From positions 11,546,266-11,610,265 of the forward strand of contig NC_084837.1 in NCBI RefSeq assembly GCF_033115175.1: a stretch of DNA of 64,000 bases. Direction: 5' to 3'. Position numbers and translations under genes: made by a program. Shown here piece by piece: positions 1 through 12,500 of the stretch (its first letter is position 1; each line of letters opens with the position of its first letter). Under the pieces are notes generated by a model. That model did no database searches. It saw nothing but the letters and a program-made list of their open reading frames with translations, and was not told the DNA's origin. This DNA is from Lepus europaeus. Its lineage: Eukaryota; Chordata; Mammalia; Lagomorpha; Leporidae.

Positions 1-476
1 TTCTCAGGAAATACTTACATCAATCACATAGTCCCCCAGCGGTCCTACGAGCCACATCCTGGGCGCGGGCTGCCCGCCTTCCCGCACAGCCAGCCGCAGG
101 ACCCCAGCCATGGCAGGAGGGGGCTGCCCCCCGCCCAGGGGCCGCCTCCCGCAGGGGCCTCCCCTCCCGGCCACGTGGGCGGGTGTCCAGGTTTGCACTC
201 TGCAGCTTCGGGGAGGAAAGACGTGCACTGCACCCCACACACAGGTCAACACTCCTTGTCCGGCACAACGAGCAAACGGGTCAGAACGCGGCAAAACACT
301 GGACAGTCCTACAGAGGCTTCTTCCTGCGCCTCTCCCAGGATCAACACATACCCCTTTTGGCAGAGCAGTAAAAGTTGGGGGTGAGGGGTGGGGTCAGGG
401 ATCAGGTCCTCGTCCCCCGGCCCCTGCGGTCCTAGGCGTCCCCGGCATCCCGGCTGTGTGGTGGAGGCTGCTGGGC
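1..476 (-). other. APBA2: APBA2 3' UTR (partial)
   Basis: Sequence downstream of the APBA2 stop codon in the transcript direction. No AATAAA or ATTAAA occurs on the minus strand here, so cleavage must take place beyond the window edge. The UTR is GC-rich, except for the last 30 bases, which contain a consensus 5' splice-site motif (see findings). The extent of the mature UTR is inferred. Confidence 0.7.
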
Positions 477-548
477 CTAGATATACAGGGGTGTCTCCTG
501 GCCGGTGAGGAGCCTGAACATGGCGGCGGGCATGGTCTTCATGTGGAT
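477..548 (-). CDS. APBA2: APBA2 exon w11, terminal coding part
   Basis: Coding part of the last recognised exon: 23 codons ([18 protein letters not shown], then TPLYI) and TAG at 479-477. It completes the last strand of PDZ2 and gives the C-terminal tail -PLYI. Family knowledge: the hydrophobic tail of X11/Mint proteins can fold back into PDZ1 and mask it. The acceptor is CTGCCCACAG. The reading frame ends exactly where the human protein does. Confidence 0.97.
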   Translation of the reverse strand: MHMKTMPAAMFRLLTGQETPLYI

Positions 549-3500
549 CTGTGGGCAGAGAGGGATGGGGGGCTGAGCCCAGTGAGCGGAGGGGACGCCC
601 AGCCTGCACACCGGGTCAAGTGCCAGTTCTCGGGCACAGAGCCCACAGCAGGGGTCGCCTCCCCCAGCCCGGGGCCACAGAGCATGGACTTTGCCAGCTG
701 AGGCCAGCAGCTGAGTTCACCCACCCCGCCCAAGGCCAATAAACTGGGGTGAGGAGGAGATGCAGAGGTAAGACCCGTCCTGCACATCCCATGTGGCCAC
801 GGTGAGGGGCAAGTGCTTCCAGAACCCCAGCCTTTGGGGCCTGGCCTCCCTCCCTGGCTTCCAAGGAGCCCTCCCCAGGGAGCCAAGCCTGGTCCCTGGA
901 GGGCACAGGGAAGACAACACCGGGTGCAGAGAGAAGGCGGCCCCACTGCCCTCTTCTCTCTTACCCAGCTCTGGACTCCAGTACGTGTCTGCTCTCAACG
1001 TCTGTCCCCACCCACGTCACACACCCACCACCTCTGCATAGGCACAGCCTTGGCTCTGAGAGGGCTGGGAGCCTCCCCCCTCCTTCGCGGCAAGAGGTTG
1101 CTGGGGGCTACAGCAGCCCCTGGGGTCTGCCCTGACTCAGGTGTGGGGTCCTGGCAAGCACAAGGGGCCGGCCCCGCCCCCACCCCCGGCCGGTCCAGGG
1201 GCTTCCCTCTCTGCTCCTGCCTGGCCCCAGGAGAGCTTTCCCATCCAGAGATCCCGCCTCACCAGGTCATCGCTCTGAACCCGCCCCAGGCTGGCTCAGT
1301 GTTTCACACCGCGAAGCAGCAGCAGGCGGACCCCCGCCATCTCCCGCGACCCGGGGAATGTCTGCATGCTGCCCCACACCGCAGTGGGGGCCTCGGGATG
1401 AGGTGGGCGCGCCGCGGGTTCGCCCTTCTGACTTCTACTTGGGAAGACTGGGTCTGCCCTTCTTAGAAGCTGTTTGTCAAAGGAAGCTAATGGCGCCCAG
1501 CTCCAAGCTGCCTGCCGGCCGCAGCAGCCTCGACCAACACCTGTTCCTGACCTGGCCAGGAGATGCAGCCCGAAGTAGGGCCTGGGAACAGCAGCTGCAC
1601 CCCCACCTCCACATCTCAGCCCGTGGAGCTGAATCCAGGAGCCCTTCCATAGCCACACATGCCTGACACACCACGGGACCCACTGAAAAATACCCCCAAC
1701 CCCCCACAAAGCACCGTGCCACATGCCCTCACACCTGACTCCCCAACACACGCCCCACACCTGACACCTAGACACACACCTGACACCCTACACAGGTCTG
1801 TCAGCACCTGACACAAATCCTACACAGACCTGACATCTCAACACATGCCCTACATACCTGACACCCTAACACACGCCCCACACCTGACACCTGGACACAC
1901 ACCTGACACCCTACACAGGTCTGACACACACCTGATACCCCTACACAGGTCTGTCAGACACCTGACACCTGGACACACACCTGACACCCCTACACAGATC
2001 TGACACACAGCTAACACCCTGAAATATGCCCTACACACACCTGACACCCCGACACAAATCCTACACAGACCTGATACCTCAACACACCCCCAACATTGTA
2101 CATACATCCTACACACATGCCCTACATACCTGACACCCCCACACAGGTTTGACACACACCTGACACCCCAATACAAGTTCTACACAGACCTCACATCTCA
2201 ACACATGCCCTACACCTGACACCTAGACACATACCTGACACCCCTACACAGGTCTGACACACACCTGACACCTGGACACACACCTGACACCCCTACGCAG
2301 GTTTGACACACACCTGACACCCTACACAAGTCCTACACACACCTGGCAGCCTGGAATATGCCTAACACACACACCTGACACCCCCACTCACACCTGACAC
2401 CCCGACACAAGTCCTACACAGACCTGACACTTCAACACACCCCCAACACATTACATACACCCCACACACATCCTACACACACCCTGAAACATCCCCTACA
2501 ACATACCTGGTAGATCCAACACACCCAGACACACCCCACACATGCCCTCTGCACACATGCTCCAGGCAGGATGTCATATATCTACACATAAGCTACACAC
2601 ACCCTACATACTTAGATACCAACTCTCATTCATACCCTCACACACAAACTCACACCCCTACACTCACCCATACCCAGACCGTCACACAAACACCCACGCT
2701 GTCACATATGCACACTCATATACCCACTGGTACACTTGACACTTGCCCCTCCAACACCCCATTCACATGCATACACTTTTACCCACGTCCACACAGCCAC
2801 ACACACCCCTACTCCCACCTCGCTGGGTGTGCCCTGAGCTCTCCTCCCTGCCCTGTGCCTGTGCCCTCCTGTGCTCCTCCATCCTCAAGCCACAGGGAAC
2901 CAGACTGGGGGAGGTTAGAAGCCAGGAAAGCAGGAAAGGCCCAGCTGCCTCGCCCTGGCAGGGGAAGAGCAGGGAACCCACTGTGTGGTACCTGGAGCCT
3001 CAGGCCTGGGTGCCCAAGCTGGGCAGGCTCGGTCCAGGTTCAGAAACAAGAGGCTAAGGGGCCCCACCCAGGGACTGTGGCCTCGTGTTCACTAAGAGAG
3101 GGATTCAGCTGCAACAGGACAGCCCAGCACCACCTGCCGGTCTGCCCATCCCAGATACACAGGCACTCCCTGGAGAGGAGACAGCTCAGCTGATGTCCTC
3201 TCCACCCCCTCCCCCAGCGGTAGGGCATCCCACAGGGGTCAAGGGCGGGGGGGGGGGGTTGATACACCCAAGGTCCCAGCAGGAAGGGGTTCTCTGGAGG
3301 CAGCCAGCGGCTTTCTCAAGCACAGGGCATGGCCCCCTGGGGCGAGATGCTGGTCACGGAAGATGCCCGGAAGTGCCCGCGTCGGCTTACCTCTCCCACC
3401 GAGTTGGACAGGGCTTGCACTATCTTCTCGTGAGCTGTGGCCACCACGCTCTGCCCGTTGATCTCGATGATGCGGTGGCCCACGCGGACTCCGCCTCGCT

Positions 3501-6500
3501 CCGCGATGCCCCCTCGCATGAGGCTGCAGATCTGAGCACACAGAGCCAGGTCAGCACGCAGGCTCCCGCCTCGCGGCGGGCACTCAGTCAAGGCCCCGAG
3601 GTGGCTGCATGTGTGCTGTCTGTGCCCTCAGAGCCCCGGGGTCCCATGGTGGCATGTTCCCCCTCCCCAGCCATCTGGGAGCCTCTGCTCCTAGTGTCCG
3701 TGGAGGGCTGGGGCCACCGAGTGCACCACAGAACATTCTGGATGCTTCCCTGCCTGCTGTGCTCTGCGGCGGCCTCGGCAGGTGTTTGGGGCAGGGACAG
3801 GGAAGCATTTGGTTGGTCTCTGCCAATGACAACATTCTCCGAGAGCCAAGGCATTGGAAACAGCAGCTCCCGGAGGGCCGAGGGCGAGGGCTGTGGGCTC
3901 ACGGGGGGGGAGGGGGGGGCGCGGCACCCAGGATGAGCGCTGAAGTGAGGGCGAAGTAAGGGTGCCGCAGTTGGAAGAGCTGAGCCCCAGCTGGCACTGG
4001 GGGGTGGGCGGGGCAGAGGAGGTGCATGTGGGCCATGTGATTGGTGAGTTTTGCCTTGACACAAACCCTCTGGGCCTTTGCCAACTGGTCACGCGTGAGG
4101 GGATCCTGGTGCGGCGCCCACAGCCCATCCCTCCCCACACTCGGGGTCCCCGCCTTTCTGGAAGAGGACAGAAGGTGCGGCTGGGGGCACAGAGGCGTGC
4201 GATGTCACAGCAGCAGAGCCAGCTCCCACGCCAGAGTCCCCGCGGTCCAAAGAGCAGCAGCACACACTCCATGGGATGCAGCCTCGGCTCCCCTGACGGC
4301 CACGTGTGCTACACGTGCCCGGGGCCGCACTGGCCTCCGTCCCTGTCCTGGATGTGAGGGCTTTGTGACACAGGTCACTGGCTCTTTGCAGACACAAAGG
4401 GAGGTGCTGGGGTGGCCAGGCCAGAGTCTTCCTTAGAGCCGTGTGGATGACACTGCTGGTGCCTGCTGCGCAGGAGAGCCCAAGCCAGACCACCACGACG
4501 GGAGGAGGAGGACAGGGGGTCAAAGTGGGCTTGGGCTGCCTGGGGGGGGGGGGGGGAGATGAACCCAGACCCTGGCCCGTGAATGGCAGGCATCTGGGGG
4601 CAGGCTAGTGATGGGGCGGGGAGGAGGGCCTCGCACACACAGGCCACCGCCCAGCCGAGGCTGGCCCTGCCACCACCGAGTCCTGGGTGTCCTAACCGGC
4701 GGAGCGCACCTCGCGGGCGGAAGCTGCAGGTTTCCTGAAGAGAAAGGGGGCGGACCTGGAGGCAGCTTTAATTGGGTCACGCGGGGCCTTGTGTGCGGAT
4801 GCATTGTTCTCGGGGTGTAATGAAGCTGAAAATGGAAAAGGCGCTGTGCACAACTAGGACTGGAGAAGTGGGAGGCGGGCGAACTCCTCCGGGAGCCAGG
4901 GCTGTGTGACGCAAAGCTGGGGGCGGGTGCCGCGCTCCCTGAGGGCCCTGCGGCGGGGATGGGCAGGGCCAGGACCACAGTCCTGACCAGGAGCCCTGGG
5001 TACGCGTCTCATGTTTGGCGACTGATGTCCTTGGACCCCAGATGCAAATGCACCAGTCCCTGGACCACTCACCAATGCTCCCAAATCCACACGTGTGCTC
5101 GCCCACTGACACCAAGGTAAATGATGGGGGCAGGGGCATCCCTGCTCTGCACTTCCAGTGGGAGACCCGAGGCTCATTACGTCACCTGCCTGTTCCTCCA
5201 CCCCATCTGTGACCTGGTGACAGGCACGCATCCCCTCCCCAGACAGCGACTGCTCCAGAGATGCCCCGGGTTGGCAGGAAGGGGTTGCCCCTGGGAAGCT
5301 TCCCTGACGTGCTTCCAAGAACGGAGTCCAGACAGGTGGACTGGAGGGACCTGGAACTAAACACCTGTTGCGCACCTGTGTCCACGGCAGCACCAGCGTC
5401 ACAGGTGCAGGGATGGACAAGCAGAGGGTGGCCTGTCACCAGGATGCTAGACTGCTCAGCCTTACAAAGGAAGGGAATTCTGTCGCGTGCCGCAACACAG
5501 GTGGGTGCTGAGGGCGGCGTGCTCAGCGCCATTAGCCCGTCACAGAAGGACCGAGCGTCCACTCCCATGAGGCACTTGGACAGAGACGGAAAGCACGAGG
5601 GTGGCGGCCAGGGGCCGGGGGTGGAAGGAGGAGTCGGCGTCGGATGGGGGCAGTTTCAGCCTGGGAAGAGGAGCAAGCCCAGGAGGCGGCGGCACACGCC
5701 GTGAGCATGCTGACTGCCCCTGAGCGCCACACAAGAGGAGTGGCCCAGATGGCAAAGGCCACGCTCTGGATGCGTCCCCACAACTGCTCAAACAGCAAAG
5801 AAAACCAGACGTCCTGGGAGTGGGAGCTACGAGAACAGGGGGCTGGGGAGAGGCAGGTTCTACCACGAGCTGCAGACTCTAAGTCGCTTCTCAGGGCAAG
5901 GACGGGCAGCGCTACGGCCCGGGATGAGACGCATGCGCAGTGCACTGCAAGCCCAGGACACACCTGCCCCAAACACGTGCGTGCGTGAGCACACACACAG
6001 ACAGCTGTCCGGAGGACCCCCCACCCCGGCACGCCTCACCTGCCAGCACCCAGCTGCACCTCGACTCCCCGGTGTGGGCCGCCGGCCACTGACTGCTCAC
6101 TGCACGTAGGCGCACCACGGGCAAAGCTTCTGCAGTCCGCGGCCAGGAGACCACTGCAGAGGAGCTGGCAAATGCCGCTTCCCGGCCAGGGTTCCCGCCG
6201 TGGGTGTCACCACGTGCCCAGGCGGTCACCACACAGTCACCGTCCAGACACAAGGGGTCCTGCTGCTGTCCCAGGCCGGCTGCGGCCAGGACTTCGGGCT
6301 GGGGTCCTAGCGAGCTTTGCCAGGCACTCAGGTGGGGCAGGAGGGGTGTGGGGGCCAGGTGAGGCCCCTCTGGGGAGGCACAATTGGCTGGCCCCGTCCT
6401 GACCACACTCTGTGGGGTAAAGGATTGGGTCAGAGTAGCCAGCACTGCCAGGTTTCTGGAATGTTCTCCTCAGCACAGGGCAGCCTTGGTCTCTGCCCAT

Positions 6501-9500
6501 GCTGAGCCTGGATGGGCAGCCCCACTTCCTGACACCTGTCACAGTGCCAGGGCAGGGCAAGGACTCTGCACTTGGCACCCGAAGGCTCCAGCGCTTCTCA
6601 CAAGGCGGAGATGTGGGACTGAGGTGCGGCCGCCTGCTTCCCGGCTTCGAGGAGGACAGGGAGCCAGGTCACTGGGGGACACCACCATGCCTGCTCATTG
6701 TGTCATTCAAACCCTCCCTGGGAGGCTCAGGGGAGCAGCCGCATGCCTGGGACAAAGTCCCCAAGAGCCTGCCTCTCGAAGCCCCAAGCACTGTGGCCTC
6801 GAGGAAGTGCTGCCCATTTCACAGAAGGAAAGGCTGAGGCCAGACCCTGAACGACAGCTTCTTTGTAGGCAGCACCGAGGTTGATGGACTCACCTTGTCC
6901 ACAGGGGTGCCCCCCAGCCACGGGGGAGGGGAGGGCCTGAGAGGACAGCAGGTCTGGAGCAAGGCTGTGCCCTCAGGCCCAGGGAATGGGCAGAGCCCAG
7001 AACTCGCTCTGGGAGCCTCATCTTACAGCCACAACCACAGGCCTGCCCGCCCCAGGAAGAGGCCGGGCACGCCCAGTGCCACTTGTGCAGTCATACTGCT
7101 GCTCGCCAGGGCAGGGCAGCCCTGGGACACCCAGGCAGCACCCAGACCCCACCACACAGGCTCGAGATGGGGGCTGCTGGGGTCCTGAGCCAGCCCTGAC
7201 CTTCACCCGGGACCAGCGTGGGAGGCGCATGGGCAGGCCCTGGGGGTCCTGATGCGGGGGGCAGCGGGGAAGCCTGGGCCCAGCCCGCGCCCACCCACGC
7301 TGAGCTCACGACAGCAGCGACTCAGCCCCGGCTGCCATTCTGCAGAGCCCTCCCTAGTCAGCGGGGGTGGCGGCTCAATGTGCCTAGGCCCTGGGGGTGT
7401 GCAGAACAGTGGGGCGGGGCCAGGCCAGCCCACAGCCCAGCTCGCTCCTGGGGCAGGTGCGCTGCCTTGGACAGAAGTCCCCTGCGAGGTGCAAACCAGC
7501 TGTCGGAGGCCGGCTGCCGAGAGGCCTTCCTCCTGGCCGAGTCTGGGCACAGGGGCCTCCTGCAGACCCTGGTGGGCTTCACGCACCTTCTCAGTGACTC
7601 TTCCCTGTTGAGGGGGTCCTGGGAGAAGTGACTTGCCTACAGTCACACTTGCCCACGTGTGCCTGGCGACCACTGCAAGCCACAATCCTCCCCCTCCTGG
7701 GCCCCCGCTGGACCGCCTGCCCCAGCCTCTCCTGCCTGGGGGGTTTGGCTGGCAGAATTCAGGCAGAAACGGCAATGCAGCTTCAGGGATGGCCCGACAG
7801 CCTCTGCAGGGTCCACGCTGCCGCCTGCGCCTCCCTTCAGCTGCCGGCCAGACCACGGCACCCAGGGGACGCCTTGGAAGCCCGGGGCGGGCAGAGCTGG
7901 GTGCCAGGGGTGGGCAGCAAGGTCCCCCAGCCTGCAGGTGAACAAGACGCAAACTCTGAACACTGACGGGGGGGGGGGGGGACTCATTTCAGCAACCGGC
8001 TCACACCAGGTGACAACGGAGGACATTCTGCCTCCAGTGCAGGTGTCATTCTGGAATGTTCTCCCTTCATCCTCCATGGTTGTGGGTGAGCACACACATC
8101 CCCGCTCCCCTCAACACCCGCCCTGCGCCCCCAGTCTCCCACAGCTCTCGGACATTCAGCGCTGGTTCACACACCTGCAGTATCACCGGCCCCTCTCTCA
8201 TGCAGTGCACTGAGTGGCCACACCTGTGCCTGTGGGGCCGTCCCAGGAGGAAAACCCAAGAGAAGGGAGCTCATGCCAGCAAATGCAGACCAGAGAGAAA
8301 GTGGGGTCTCTGAGCTGGTCTTTGGCCTGGGGAGCAGACATAGGTGTTTTTTTTTTTTTTTTTGGCCAGGTGAACATTCACTCAATTCCAGCATCACCTC
8401 CTCCAGGCAGCCCTCCTGCCTCCTTAGCACTTGCTACACAGCCTGAGAGAAGACAACGTCTGCTGAATGGCTGAGGAAGTGAATGAACAAGGAAATGATA
8501 ATGGACGAGGGGGCCTCTGTTGAGCACAGTCTGAGGCGAGACCGGGTGTGGGTGTCCAAGCTACAGGGGCACCCAGCCTGCCACCCTCCCCTCCACAGCA
8601 GGTATCTGTGGAATAAAACACCCCTGGGACAAAGGTGTCCAGGCTGGGCAGTGAGACCACTGCACAGCCACACCTCGGCCCGCCCTGCTACTGTGATCAG
8701 GAGTCCCAAAAAGCCCCCGCCCCTGGGGCCTGCCTGTGGCCAGTCATGCCTACGTCCACTAGCCCGGTCCAGCCACCCCCGGTCCCTGTCCCCAGGCCCT
8801 GCAGGGGGTGCGAGCAGCTGGACTCACGATGCCATTCTGCACGCTGAAGCCCAGCTGGTACTTGAGGTCCGGCCGCTTGATGAGGACCGTGGTGACCGGG
8901 GGGCAGCTGACGATGTTGAGCTTCACCTGTGTCTGGTTCTTCAGGCCCTGCAGAGCGCGGGACAGGGGTCACGGGCCTGGCATGGCCGGCGCTGCCAGCC
9001 CGTGCCAGAGAGCCAGGCTACAGAGGGCACCCACGATGAGCAGGCCACCGGTCCCCTCCATGCGGGGTGGACAGGTGTTACCCTGGCCTCTACAGGGTCT
9101 TCGGATGTCCAGGGTGGCCATGCCCGCTGTGCCCACCATGCTGGCTGTGCCCGCTGCCCCGGGTGGGAACTTGCTGCTCCGAGAGCCAGCAGCCAGGCTC
9201 GCGTGCTGCTATGCAGAAGTAATGGCCAGCATGGGGCCCCCGCAGGGATCGCCGAGGGGCGGGCACCACGTGAGGGTGGTGAGCAGTCAGGACACGGGAC
9301 GCTGGGGGCTGTAGCTGGCCAGCTCAGCCAGGAGCCCAGGGTGACCTCGGGCCCAGAGAAGACACAGCTAGGAGCAGGCAGCCCGGGCCACAGTGCTGGG
9401 GTCAGGGACAAGGGCCCGAGCCCTGACACAGCGGCAGCGTCAGCTCCTCTCTGGCCGGATACCGTCCCTGGAGGAGTGGGGGAGCCCTGTTCCCTCCGAC

Positions 9501-12500
9501 ACACACACAGAGCCTCCAGGAGCACAGCCCAGAGAGGGAGGCTCTGGCCACGTTCCCTGCCTTGAGAAAACCCAGCCTGGTCACTGCCCCTGCAGGGCAA
9601 CCAACCCTCCCCTGTGCCAGCCATGGCTTTCAGTGCTAACCTGGGAGAGGTCCAAGCAAGACGGGCTGAGCCGGCCACCCTACACCCACCCCGGCACTTG
9701 CCTGGGGTCAACATGGCCCAGCCACGGGCTGACAGACACTCAGTCTCTCCACTGTTCCCCCAGGCAGCCCAGACCCCCCTCAAGTTCAGCCGTGTGGCAC
9801 GATCTTGGGTTTGTCACCAAGCAGCCACCAGGTGGGTCCCTCAGGGCCTCGTAGGTGCAGGGAGGCTTGGGGGACCACAGAGCCGAGGGTCCCGGGGCGC
9901 CTACCTTGATGATGCCCTGGCAGGTGGCGAGGGGCAGCCCCACCAGGCTGGTGCCATTGATGGACATGATCTGGTCGCCGATGCTCAGCTTGCCGGAGCG
10001 GGCGGCCGGGCCGCCGTTCATCATGTTGGCCAGGATCACCGTGGGCAGGATGGAGCCCCAGCCTGACTCCACGACCACCACGCCCAGGATCTCCCCCTTG
10101 TGCTTCTCCAGCTGCAGCTGTGGGCGGGGGGGCGGCGGCTTGTAAGGACCCGCCCGGAGGCGAGTCCCCCTGCCCAGGCCCTCCACCCCCAGCCTGTGCT
10201 GTCACTAGCAAAGTCCTTTTACTTTCCCTTTGCTTCAAGGGCCACTGTCTCAGCAAACTGCCCGGAGCGTTCACCCACTCACTCTAGCAGTCACGGTCAT
10301 TCCTTCACCCAGGGAGCACCCAGCGTCACAGATTCAATCCAGGGGCATCCAGGATCAGGACTTGCTCCGTCACCCGCCGGCAGACAGCCTCAATCATTCA
10401 GTGGGCTGTCAAGGGACCCCCGCCATTTGCTTCTCAGTCCTAGAACTTTCCAGAGCCCGCCAGGAAAAGCTTCTGGGGCTGCCGCTTGGAAGCCAGCTCC
10501 CAGTTTTGCAGAAGCATCTCCTGGATGCTAAGAGCGGCACCAAAAGGCACATTCGCAAGGCCATGGAGACCGGCCGTCGTCTGCGTCTTTGTCACAGAAA
10601 CCACGGCACACACAAGTGCTCAGCCCGAGGCAGGGGCAGGATGTGCACATGGGGCTGCACTGAGACTTGATGTGAGAGCCAGGATGCGCGCGGGAGCCCC
10701 GTGAAGGCTCGCTCTGGGGTCCTCAGCCGGTGGGCGAGCTGAAGCACCGGGCAGTGTGTGCACAGCCCCTCTGAGGCTGCCCGGCTGGGCTTGCACGGCG
10801 GGAGCCCGCAGAGCGTGCTCTTCCCCGGCAGGTGCAGGTGCAGAAGAGCCTTACCTCCTTGCAGTTCTCCGAGTTGGAGAAGTGGATGAGGTCATCGTTG
10901 TACATCTCCTGGGTGTTGATGATGTCACTGTACTCCTTCTGGCTCAGGTCTTCAGGGTTGATGCCATTGGCCCGCAGGAACTCCTGATAGGCCACGCTGA
11001 AGGCCTGGCCGATGGACTGGGCTATCAGCTGGGCCTGCAGGGGAGGAAGCAAGCCCACTGGAGTCTGGCACAGAGCACAGGCTCCCACGGAAGGAAGGGG
11101 GTGGCAAGGCTGGGTGCAGCCCCTGCCAAGGAGGAAGCTGTGGCTCCTGGGGACTGAGACTGTCCCCCACCAACATCCCCTGGGGGTCACCATGGGGGGA
11201 GCCTTCCTCTTGCTTTCTATTTTTTACTTATTTATGGGGCTGGTGCCGTGGCAGAGCGGGGTGAAGCTGCTGCCGCCTGTGCCACCACATCCCTTTCGAG
11301 TCCCAGCTGCTCCACTTCCTGCTCCACACCTGGGAAAGCAGCGAAAGACGGCCTGAGTGCTTGGGCCCCTGCACCCACGTGGGAGACCCGGAAGACGTTC
11401 CTGGCTCCTGACTCCGGCCCGGCCCTGCCCCAGCTGTTACAACCATTTGGGGAGTGAACCAGTGGATGGCAGACCTCTGTCTCTCCCTCTCCACCACCTC
11501 TCTAACTCTTCCAAATAAATAAATCTTTAAAAAATAAATTAAGATTTTTCTTATTTATTTTAGAGTCAACAAACATTCCTGGCCATTCATTCATTCATTC
11601 AATTAGCACTAGAGACAGAGACAGAGCTGGTTCACACCCCAGATGCTCACAAGGACTGGGGCCCGGTCAGTCCAAAGCCAGGACTGGGGAACTCAATCCA
11701 GGTCTCCCAGGGGTGGCAGGAACCCAACCACTTGACCATCACTCTACCTCCCAGAGTCTGCATTAGCAGGAAGTTGGGATGTTTCCTGGTGAGTGGTGCA
11801 GACACCTGCCCATTAGCAGCCGGGGAGGCCCAGCACGTGTGCCAAATTTCTTGTCGGGGGTGGGGTACAGCCTGGAGACACCAGGGCAAAGCACTTCCTT
11901 CGCCTTCAACTGAGCCGCTTCCATGCGTCCTGCAGAGGCCTGGACCTCAGCGTGCCACCGCGGGGCCTTGCCTGTTGCACACAGGGACAGTGGGAGGCGC
12001 AGGCTGCAGACCTGGGTTCTAGGACGGTAGCAGGGACGCAGCAGCCTGCCCCCTGCTCCCCACCTGCAGCCCCAGATGCCACCACGGAGACCTGCACAAG
12101 GGTGCCCTCGGACAATCTTGGCTCAACGGGACTCAAAGATGGGTGGAAGCCAGAGATCCGGCCTAAACTCCTTCCCTGGGCTCTGCAGGACTTCAGTGCT
12201 GCGAAAGAACATCCACGCGGGAAAGTGGGTCCAGATCGGGCACAGAGCATGGGGCCTCCCCCTTCGTGGGCCCCAGTGGAGTCTGCACTGGCCTCCCCAA
12301 CTGGCTCCGACACTAAGGGAAGGAGACCCCTTGATCCTTCTTGGCTGCCCAACATCTTGGTGGCGCCTGTACCAGCAGGTGGCGCTGTAGGCCTAGACAC
12401 TGCAGAGCCAGCATGGGGAGGGGGCCGGCAGGAGAGCAGGGAGGGGGCAATACCCGCCCAAATGAGAGTGGGGGTCCCGGGGAGAGTGGAGGGAGGCCAC

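Noticed and set aside
1850-2176. Cys/Val/Gly repeat open frame on the minus strand
   Set aside because: It is a straight translation of the CACCTG minisatellite, not a cysteine-rich peptide gene.
1730-2500. CRISPR-like array
   Set aside because: The repeats are irregular, short and without constant spacers, and the context is a vertebrate intron.
8483-9565. 360-codon plus-strand open frame
   Set aside because: It runs antisense across APBA2 exon w9; long antisense frames over GC-rich coding exons are a common artefact, and the sequence resembles no protein I know.
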